DNA from: JAYELX01 sp964544065
Lineage (GTDB): Bacteria > Chloroflexota > Anaerolineae > Anaerolineales > UBA11858
NCBI GenBank assembly: GCA_964544065.1
Contig: CAZJBA010000010.1
Span: 1 to 31,614 of the forward strand
Direction: 5' to 3'
Length of the DNA: 31,614 nucleotides
Shown: one piece after another, positions 24,512-29,589 of the stretch
How the letters are laid out: each line of letters starts with the position of its first letter
Numbering within the stretch: position 1 is the first letter of the stretch
The notes under the pieces: generated by a model
Told to the model about the DNA's origin: nothing
Databases searched by the model: none
What the model saw: only the letters and a program-made list of their open reading frames with translations
Translations under genes and position numbers: made by a program

Positions 24512-24522
24512 CAACAAAAAAA

Positions 24523-24622
24523 NNNNNNNNNNNNNNNNNNNNNNNNNNNNNNNNNNNNNNNNNNNNNNNNNNNNNNNNNNNNNNNNNNNNNNNNNNNNNN
24601 NNNNNNNNNNNNNNNNNNNNNN
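24523..24622. other. Assembly gap of 100 N
   Basis: Exactly 100 undetermined bases, the default length for a scaffold gap of unknown size. One side ends in a run of A; the other begins with TGATTCCTGATTCCTAATCC, a degenerate heptamer repeat that may have broken the assembly. Genes could be missing here, so the neighbourhood of the GTPase operon is uncertain on this side. Confidence 0.97.
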
Positions 24623-24647
24623 TGATTCCTGATTCCTAATCCCCAAT

Positions 24648-25850
24648 TTACATCACTTCCACCACCTCACCGACCGCCTCACAAACTCCCTCCACCTGCC
24701 CCTCCGTCATCACGCCGGAGAAGGGCAGCGCTAACCCGCGGCGGCCGAGATCCTCGCTGACAGGGAAGTCACCCTCTTGGTAGCCGAATTGCTCCACCAT
24801 GTAAGGTTGCAAATGAATGGGGATGAAATAAGGCCGGTTGGGGACGCCGCGCGCTTTCAACGCCTCCGAAGCGGCCTCGCGGTCGATCTCCGGGGCGAAG
24901 CGGATCACGTAGACGAACCAGCTCATCCGCGTAGTGCTGGGCAGCACCTGAGGGATTTCGATGCCCTCGAGATCATGCAGTCGTTCTTGATACCAGTTGG
25001 CCACCTGCTCGCGCTTGGCCAGCAGCTCGTCGAGGCGCTCCATCTGGACGCGTCCGAGTGCGGCGCTCATCTCGTCGATGCGGTAGTTGTAACCCAGTAG
25101 CGTGTGCTGCAGCCAGGTGTCCCCCGGAGAGCGGCCCTGGTTGCGCAGCGCCAGGATGGTGTCTGCGTAGTCATCGTCGTCGGTGACAACAACGGCGCCC
25201 TCCCCGGTGGTGATCTGTTTGTTGGGGTAGAAGGCGAACACACCGAAATCGCCCAGCGCACCGGCAGGACGGCCTTTGTAGGCTGCTCCCAGCGCTTCGC
25301 AGGAATCTTCGATCACGGGCAGGTTGAACTGGCGCGCCGTCGCGGTGATGGCGTCCATCGCGGCGGGCTGGCCGAAAACATCCACGGGCAGAATCCCCTT
25401 CAAGGGCGCCCCGCTTGTCACGCCCCGGCGCGGGTACCATCGTTGGGCCGCACCTCCGCCCCGGGATAAATCTTCCACCGCCTGCTGAACCTGCTCCGGA
25501 TCAATATTGCCTGTAATGGGATCGACATCGACGAAGATGGGCACGGCCCGTTCGAATAGGATCACGTTGCTGGACGAGACAAACGAAAACGGCGTGGTGA
25601 TGACCAGATCGCCATCGCCGATGCCCGCCGCCCGCACGCACAAATGCAGCCCGGCCGTACCGGAGCTGACCGCGATGGCGTGTTGGTAGCCTGTATGATT
25701 TCGTATAGCCTTCTCGAAGGCTTTTGTTTCTGGGCCCATGCTCAGCCAGGTGGTCTCTAAAACGTTGGCAACAGCATCGCGCTCGGCCTGGGTCAGGTCT
25801 GGGGATGACATCGGGGCGATCGGTTTTGGATGCGATGTTTTTGGGGTCAA
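24648..25850 (-). CDS. DegT/DnrJ/EryC1-family sugar aminotransferase
   Basis: A 400-aa PLP enzyme that aminates nucleotide-linked keto sugars. Seen are VSSGTAGLHL, PFSFVSSSNVILF, EDSCEALGA with the PLP-pairing Asp182, the Schiff-base Lys211 in FYPNKQITTGEG, and GYNYRIDEMSAALG. The start is TTG 25850 with AAGGAG seven bases upstream; ATG 25808 is the alternative. Between NIDPEQVQQAVEDL and KGILPVDVFGQ lies a Gly/Arg-rich stretch (residues about 129-149) that the family normally lacks. It is divergent from a PglC-like transferase; together they suggest aminosugar glycan synthesis. Confidence 0.92.
   Translation of the reverse strand: MTPKTSHPKPIAPMSSPDLTQAERDAVANVLETTWLSMGPETKAFEKAIRNHTGYQHAIAVSSGTAGLHLCVRAAGIGDGDLVITTPFSFVSSSNVILFERAVPIFVDVDPITGNIDPEQVQQAVEDLSRGGGAAQRWYPRRGVTSGAPLKGILPVDVFGQPAAMDAITATARQFNLPVIEDSCEALGAAYKGRPAGALGDFGVFAFYPNKQITTGEGAVVVTDDDDYADTILALRNQGRSPGDTWLQHTLLGYNYRIDEMSAALGRVQMERLDELLAKREQVANWYQERLHDLEGIEIPQVLPSTTRMSWFVYVIRFAPEIDREAASEALKARGVPNRPYFIPIHLQPYMVEQFGYQEGDFPVSEDLGRRGLALPFSGVMTEGQVEGVCEAVGEVVEVM
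25404..25466 (-). repeat. GC-rich in-frame insertion inside the aminotransferase gene
   Basis: The segment encodes about 21 extra residues between two well-conserved family blocks. Its DNA has three CGGGGCG words and TGGTACCC, a word also present in the palindromic gene-free stretch near 28545-28553 (TGGTACCCTTACGGGG). This suggests that a dispersed palindromic repeat entered the gene in frame. No alignment was run, so this is inference. Confidence 0.4.
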
Positions 25851-25931
25851 GGGAGTTCTCCTTTTCTTGTCAAAACGTCGCTGGGAATCTTACCACAATC
25901 GCGCTCCAGCGATGATTTTTATGCGACGTGG

Positions 25932-25937
25932 TAAAAT
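25932..25937 (+). promoter_or_regulatory. -10 element directly before the sugar transferase start
   Basis: TAAAAT is followed by six bases (CGCCTC) and then the ATG at 25944, with no Shine-Dalgarno. This TANNNT spacing is the signature of leaderless transcripts in other phyla. Confidence 0.45.
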
Positions 25938-25943
25938 CGCCTC

Positions 25944-26567
25944 ATGTCATCTACGCCCACCATTTCCCTCTCGAAGCGCATCTTTGACTTGCTTTTGACC
26001 ATCCCCGGCTTGATTCTGATCTCGCCGATTTTACTTGTTGTGACCATTTTGGTCCGTATCGTTCACGGCAAGCCGATCTTGTTCACCCAGGTGCGGCCTG
26101 GCTTTCGGGGCGAGCTTTTCACCGTGTACAAATTCCGCACCATGACCGATCAGCGCGACGAGAACGGCGATCTTTTGCCTGACGAGCAACGTTTGACAAC
26201 CCTAGGGCGCTTTTTGCGGGGGACCAGCATCGACGAACTGCCTGAATTGTTCAATGTGCTCAGGGGCGAGATGAGCCTGGTCGGGCCGCGCCCGTTGTTG
26301 ATCCAATACCTGGAACGCTACAGCCCGGAGCAGGCCCGCCGCCACGATGTGCTGCCCGGCATCACCGGCTGGGCCCAGGTCAACGGTCGCAATGCCCTCA
26401 CCTGGGGGGACAAATTTCGCCTGGATGTCTGGTATGTGGACAACTGGTCCTTGTGGCTGGATGTAAAAATCTTGGCCTTGACTCTGTGGAAGGTGATCAA
26501 GCGAGAGGGGATCAGCCAGCCCGGGCATGCCACTGCCGAAGAATTCATGGGCGAAGAGAGACAGTGA
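25944..26567 (+). CDS. PglC-like phosphoglycosyl transferase (bacterial sugar transferase)
   Basis: A 207-aa monotopic membrane enzyme moving a phospho-sugar from a UDP-sugar to undecaprenyl phosphate, the first step of glycan assembly. The N-terminal re-entrant membrane helix (about 12-38) is followed by VYKFRTM, the catalytic dyad Asp97-Glu98 in TSIDELPELFNVL, MSLVGPRPLL and LPGITGWAQVNGRN. The length matches the minimal PglC class without the extra domains of WbaP/WcaJ. Six bases separate a TAAAAT hexamer from the start, suggesting a leaderless message. Divergent from the aminotransferase 93 bases away. Confidence 0.93.
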   Translation: MSSTPTISLSKRIFDLLLTIPGLILISPILLVVTILVRIVHGKPILFTQVRPGFRGELFTVYKFRTMTDQRDENGDLLPDEQRLTTLGRFLRGTSIDELPELFNVLRGEMSLVGPRPLLIQYLERYSPEQARRHDVLPGITGWAQVNGRNALTWGDKFRLDVWYVDNWSLWLDVKILALTLWKVIKREGISQPGHATAEEFMGEERQ

Positions 26568-26602
26568 ACAGCAAGTAATGATCAGCAAGCGATGAAAAAG
26601 GA

Positions 26603-26636
26603 CAAGCTGGCAAGTCGTCTCGCCAGCTTGTTTTTT
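26603..26636. terminator. Bidirectional intrinsic terminator
   Basis: CAAGCTGGC (26603-26611) and GCCAGCTTG (26622-26630) form a perfect 9-bp stem with a 10-base loop, followed on the plus strand by TTTTTT. On the minus strand the hairpin is followed by TCCTTTTTC, so it can also stop the convergent PPIase transcript. Confidence 0.9.
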
Positions 26637-26663
26637 CGATCCGGTTATTTTGCTACAGGCCGT

Positions 26664-27152
26664 TTAGTGTTCGTCTCCTTGATGGACGTGCTGGTGCTCC
26701 ATTTCTTTGTCTGTGGCTTCCCGTAATCCGGCTACCATCACCGAGAAGCTTAATTCTTTGCCCGCCAGGGGATGATTGAAATCCAGTCGCACGCTTTCTT
26801 CGCTAACTTGATCGATAACCGCCTGAACAGGATTGCCATTCTTGTCTTGGACTTGCAAAGGAACGCCGGCTTGGAGGGTGATATTGGATGGGAATTCCTC
26901 GCGGGCGACATCTACGTAGGCGTTTTCGTCCACGGGGCCATAACCATCTTGGGGCGCTACGGTGACATCTTTGCTCTCCCCAACTTCCATGCCGTATAAT
27001 TCGCTTTCCAGACCGGGGATAATATTGCCAGCACCTTGAATGAACTCAATCGGGTCTTCCCCTTCGGATGTGCCCATCATTTCATCATTTACGCGTAACG
27101 TGTATTCCATCGTGACGACCTGGCCATCTTGAACTGTCTCTTTTGCACTCAT
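26664..27152 (-). CDS. slyD: SlyD-type FKBP peptidyl-prolyl isomerase
   Basis: A 162-aa cytoplasmic prolyl isomerase and chaperone. The split FKBP domain (VVTMEYTLRVNDE; EFIQGAGNIIPGLE; VGESKDVTVAPQDGYG) flanks an insert-in-flap domain (about 75-125), and the signature DFNHPLAGKELSFSV follows. The short His-rich tail EHQHVHQGDEH could bind metal as the longer tail of E. coli SlyD does. A Shine-Dalgarno AAGGAG precedes ATG 27152. It stands alone and ends at the shared terminator. Confidence 0.92.
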   Translation of the reverse strand: MSAKETVQDGQVVTMEYTLRVNDEMMGTSEGEDPIEFIQGAGNIIPGLESELYGMEVGESKDVTVAPQDGYGPVDENAYVDVAREEFPSNITLQAGVPLQVQDKNGNPVQAVIDQVSEESVRLDFNHPLAGKELSFSVMVAGLREATDKEMEHQHVHQGDEH

Positions 27153-27273
27153 ACAATCTCCTTCTCACGGGCTCCCAAAGGGTCAATGTGACCGTTTTGG
27201 CAAACCAGTGACTTTATTTCTAACGTGGAGAGTTGATTGTATCAGGCTTGCTTTCATCCCACAATCCCTATCC

Positions 27274-27537
27274 TCATTTGCGCAGCATCCACTTCCTGAC
27301 ATGCTTGACCCGGGGGTCAGCGAGGATCGTCTCCAGGAGTCATTTCCCCAGCCCTACGCCGCGGTGGGATTCGAGGATGAACAGGTCGCAAATCTAGGCG
27401 AAGGTGACTCGGTCGGTGACGAGGCGGGCAAACCCGACCTGACCGTCATCCGGCCCGTAGAGACCGAAACGGAGCGAATGTTCGATCGACGTCTCGACGA
27501 TCTCCCGTGGTCGGCCTCTTGCCCAGAAGATGGTCCT
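27274..27537 (-). pseudogene. Broken GNAT-family acetyltransferase gene
   Basis: One minus-strand frame reads WARGRPREIVETSIEHSL, then FGLYGPDDGQVGFARLVTD, a TAG (27394-27396), CDLFILESHRGVGLGK with the acetyl-CoA-binding RGVGLGK loop, a TGA (27340-27342), and ETILADPRVKHVRKWML before a third stop at 27274-27276. This is clearly the middle of a GNAT acetyltransferase with two internal stops. About 20 N-terminal residues and the C-terminal part are missing. The plus-strand ORF over the same bases is a shadow. Confidence 0.85.
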
Positions 27538-27566
27538 TGACAAGCCTTGGGCGCTTTGTTATTATT

Positions 27567-27588
27567 TAAGTATATTAGGATATACTTA
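27567..27588. promoter_or_regulatory. ArsR-family operator upstream of the regulator gene
   Basis: A perfect inverted repeat: TAAGTATAT (27567-27575), a 4-base spacer, and ATATACTTA (27580-27588). It contains TATA-rich promoter-like sequence and lies 21 bases before the regulator's ATG. ArsR-family regulators typically bind such AT-rich imperfect 12-2-12-like palindromes over their own promoter. A near-identical copy sits before the next gene. Confidence 0.8.
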
Positions 27589-27609
27589 TATGTGTCCATT
27601 GCAAAAAAT

Positions 27610-27942
27610 ATGAACACCGTAGAACAGTTAGCCGATATCTTCAAAGCGTTGTCAGATCCGACCCGGTTGCGGTTGATCCAATTGTTGGGAAAGCAGTCTT
27701 TCCCAGAGTGTCCTGGAGAGACATGTAATGGGAGAGGGTTCTTATGCGTCAACGCATTGGCGAAAAAACTAGCTGTTACTCAGTCGGCTGTCTCGCAGCA
27801 TCTACGCGTGTTGCGACAAGTGGGACTTGTCCGAGGTGTGCGCCATGGCCGTTTTGTGCATTACTCGTTCGATCAAGATGGGTTAGAACAATACCGGACG
27901 CTCCTGCTCGAGGCCCTGGGTGATGACTTTGTCGCGGAGTAG
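27610..27942 (+). CDS. ArsR-family winged-helix repressor
   Basis: A 110-aa metal- or redox-responsive repressor. IFKALSDPTRLRLIQLL is the usual N-terminal helix pair, KKLAVTQSAVSQHLRVLRQVGLV the recognition helix region, and RHGRFVHYSF the wing. A loop of about 20 residues with three cysteines (ECPGETCNGRGFLCV) separates helix 2 from the HTH and is a plausible ligand site. The frame opens at 27547, but that would place the start before the operator; ATG 27610 begins at MNTVEQLADIF, as the family does. The inducer is unknown. Confidence 0.9.
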   Translation: MNTVEQLADIFKALSDPTRLRLIQLLGKQSFPECPGETCNGRGFLCVNALAKKLAVTQSAVSQHLRVLRQVGLVRGVRHGRFVHYSFDQDGLEQYRTLLLEALGDDFVAE

Positions 27943-27960
27943 TTTTTTTAATGCAAACAA

Positions 27961-27982
27961 TAAGCATGTACTAATATACTTA
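27961..27982. promoter_or_regulatory. Second ArsR-family operator, before the Cys/His-rich gene
   Basis: TAAGCATGT (27961-27969), a 4-base spacer and ATATACTTA (27974-27982). The right arm is identical to that of the operator at 27567 and the left arm differs at two positions, with the same 9-4-9 layout. It lies 28 bases before the start codon of the small protein, so the same regulator probably controls both genes separately. Confidence 0.75.
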
Positions 27983-28010
27983 ATTTCTAATGAGAAAGGA
28001 GGTGAAATCA

Positions 28011-28232
28011 ATGTGCTGTGGAACGAAGTATCATCACAAAAATTGTCATTGTGGGTCGCACGGTAGTAAGCATCATCACACGAGTTCTTGTGCTTGTGGT
28101 GGGTCGGCTCATTTTCAGCGTCGCTTCTTGACAAAAGAAGAACGAATTGCTCGGCTCGAACAGTATCGAGATCGATTGCAAAAAGAGACCCAGGCTGTAG
28201 ATGAGCAGATCGCTGCTTTGCAGGAATCGTAG
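28011..28232 (+). CDS. Cys/His-rich small metal-binding protein
   Basis: A 73-aa protein starting MCCGTKYHHKNCHCGSHG, with six cysteines and seven histidines in the first 30 residues, then a helical, coiled-coil-prone half (FLTKEERIARLEQYRDRLQKE to the end). No named family is certain; similar Cys/His-head plus helix proteins occur beside ArsR-type regulators. AAAGGAGGTG ends about 6 bases before ATG 28011, which excludes the upstream ATG 27990 because that would translate the Shine-Dalgarno. It is probably induced by the metal or stress sensed by the regulator and may sequester it. Confidence 0.8.
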   Translation: MCCGTKYHHKNCHCGSHGSKHHHTSSCACGGSAHFQRRFLTKEERIARLEQYRDRLQKETQAVDEQIAALQES

Positions 28233-28341
28233 ATTCTATTGATCGATTGGGAGGAGCGCGCAGGCGGTCTTCTCTCTCTTGATCAAGCAACTCCAGCGAT
28301 ATTCCTCGAAACGGCTGCCCCAGGCGCATAACAAGTTATCG

Positions 28342-28374
28342 AACAGGCTCTTCTGAAATGGAGGGCCTGTTTTG
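28342..28374 (+). terminator. Possible weak terminator after the Cys/His-rich gene
   Basis: AACAGGC (28342-28348) pairs with GCCTGTT (28365-28371), with a 16-base loop and only a short T-run (TTTT). It is the first hairpin downstream of the small gene, 110 bases away, so its role is tentative. Confidence 0.4.
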
Positions 28375-28420
28375 GATTCGTAAGCGTCTAACGAAGCTCC
28401 GCCTTGCTAACACGGTGTGC

Positions 28421-28591
28421 GCTTTGCGTGGCCTTTGGGCAAGGCGTGCAAAGCAAAAGAATTTTGCCCCTCAAGGAGTTCAGGGGGAGATTCTTCACTC
28501 CGCTTTCCTATGTAACCTTCGTTATGTCACTGGCTTTGCCCGCCTGGTACCCTTACGGGGTAGGCCGGCAGAGCGTGCGTGAGTGGAGCGA
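28421..28591. repeat. Compound palindromic intergenic element
   Basis: A cruciform hairpin is formed by GCTTTGC (28421-28427) and GCAAAGC (28448-28454), with GCCTT (28431-28435) and AAGGC (28441-28445) inside. Further on, GGGAGATTCTTCACTCC (28485-28501) and GGAGCGAAGAGTCTCCC (28575-28591) form a 17-bp stem with one G-T pair and one mismatch. The rest of 28233-28768 outside these elements holds no supported gene. CTTCGCTCAGAATGACAT at 28624-28641 is typical of dispersed repeats in such genomes (recalled). Confidence 0.7.
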
Positions 28592-28756
28592 AGAGTCTCC
28601 CACGTCGTTTGCAAAACTGCGACGCTTCGCTCAGAATGACATTTGTTAGAGGGTGATTCTACAAATATCTTGACCTGTTTCACAGGCCAATGAACCATCC
28701 CGAAGAATTGTTATTCCGGCACGAGGTTCGTGGCTTTGTGAAGCGTTATCATCGAG

Positions 28757-28762
28757 TACAAT
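28757..28762 (+). promoter_or_regulatory. -10 element directly before the Crp/Fnr gene
   Basis: TACAAT followed by six bases (AAGAGC) and ATG 28769; no Shine-Dalgarno. TTGTGA at 28736-28741 is a possible -35, but with a short 15-bp spacing. The same hexamer-six bases-ATG layout precedes the sugar transferase gene. Confidence 0.4.
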
Positions 28763-28768
28763 AAGAGC

Positions 28769-29512
28769 ATGGAACTCTCCTCGTCAAATATCGAAACCCT
28801 CCGTGAGGTGGCGCTCTTTGATGGCCTGGCCGAAGATGATCTTAATCAGGTGATCGAGGCCGCTTGCGTGCGTCGCCTCGATGATGGCGCCTTTTTCTTC
28901 ATGGAGGCTGATCCCGCTGAATCGATTTATGTCTTGCTCGCCGGAAAAGTAAAATTGACTCAGGTGACAAGGGATGGCCAGCAGGTCATTTTGGGCTATC
29001 TCAGCCCGGGCAGAGAGTACGGCATCGTCGCCATGGTGCCGGGGCAGACCTATCCGGTCTCGGCGCAGGCGACGGGCGAGAGCCGGGCGCTGGTTTGGCA
29101 CCAAGATATAGCGATGAATCTGGCCGAACGTTTCCCCCGGATTGCCCTCAACGCCATGCGCATCATGGCCGGGCAGATTCGTGGGTTCCAGAACCGGGTG
29201 CGGGAATTATCCACCCAGCGTGTCGAACGGCGGATTGCCCGCACCATCCTGCGGCTGGCGCGCCAATCCGGGTGCAAAACGGAACAGGGTGTCCTGGTCG
29301 ATTTGCCCCTTTCCCGCCAGGACATCGCCGAAATGACGGGAACAACTTTATATACCGTCAGCCGCGTCCTGAGCGATTGGGAAAAACGCGGCCTGGTACA
29401 AAGCGAGCGGCAGCAAGTCATCATCACCCATCCGCACGGGCTGGTCAGCCTGGCCGAAGATATTCCCGTTGGCGACGTAGAGCAAGGGAAGATCGACTTG
29501 TCCACATTGTAA
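28769..29512 (+). CDS. Crp/Fnr-family transcriptional regulator
   Basis: A 247-aa regulator with an N-terminal cyclic-nucleotide-type beta barrel (about 12-125; IYVLLAGKVKLTQVTRDGQQVILGYLSPG), a long dimer helix and a C-terminal HTH (LPLSRQDIAEMTGTTLYTVSRVLSDWEKRGLV). Only two cysteines are present, so the four-Cys iron-sulphur site of Fnr is absent; a haem- or NO-responsive DNR/NnrR-like role fits the neighbour. A C-terminal extension of about 25 residues follows the HTH. It precedes the nitrite reductase by 77 bases on the same strand and probably regulates it. Confidence 0.9.
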   Translation: MELSSSNIETLREVALFDGLAEDDLNQVIEAACVRRLDDGAFFFMEADPAESIYVLLAGKVKLTQVTRDGQQVILGYLSPGREYGIVAMVPGQTYPVSAQATGESRALVWHQDIAMNLAERFPRIALNAMRIMAGQIRGFQNRVRELSTQRVERRIARTILRLARQSGCKTEQGVLVDLPLSRQDIAEMTGTTLYTVSRVLSDWEKRGLVQSERQQVIITHPHGLVSLAEDIPVGDVEQGKIDLSTL

Positions 29513-29521
29513 GCGTTCATC

Positions 29522-29537
29522 TTTGTTCTAGCGCAAA
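29522..29537. promoter_or_regulatory. Candidate Crp/Fnr-type binding site upstream of nirS
   Basis: TTTG (29522-29525), eight bases, CAAA (29534-29537). This matches the TTG-N8-CAA skeleton of Fnr/DNR/NnrR sites and is extended by one pair to CTTTG/CAAAG. It lies 53 bases before the nirS start, inside the short interval behind the Crp/Fnr gene. Inner bases do not match the Fnr consensus. Confidence 0.45.
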
Positions 29538-29589
29538 GACAGATTCGGGGAGGATGGGGTATTCTTGACAAAAATGAGGAGGCTACCTT

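Noticed and set aside
24314..24646. ORF running through the N block
   Set aside because: Its reading depends on undetermined bases and on a frame overlapping the GTPase start.
27208..27540. Plus-strand ORF of 110 aa before the ArsR gene
   Set aside because: It is the shadow of the GNAT pseudogene on the minus strand; no Shine-Dalgarno and no recognisable protein.
28358..28649. Two overlapping plus-strand ORFs of 74 and 81 aa
   Set aside because: They lie fully in the palindromic repeat stretch and have no ribosome binding site or protein-like composition.
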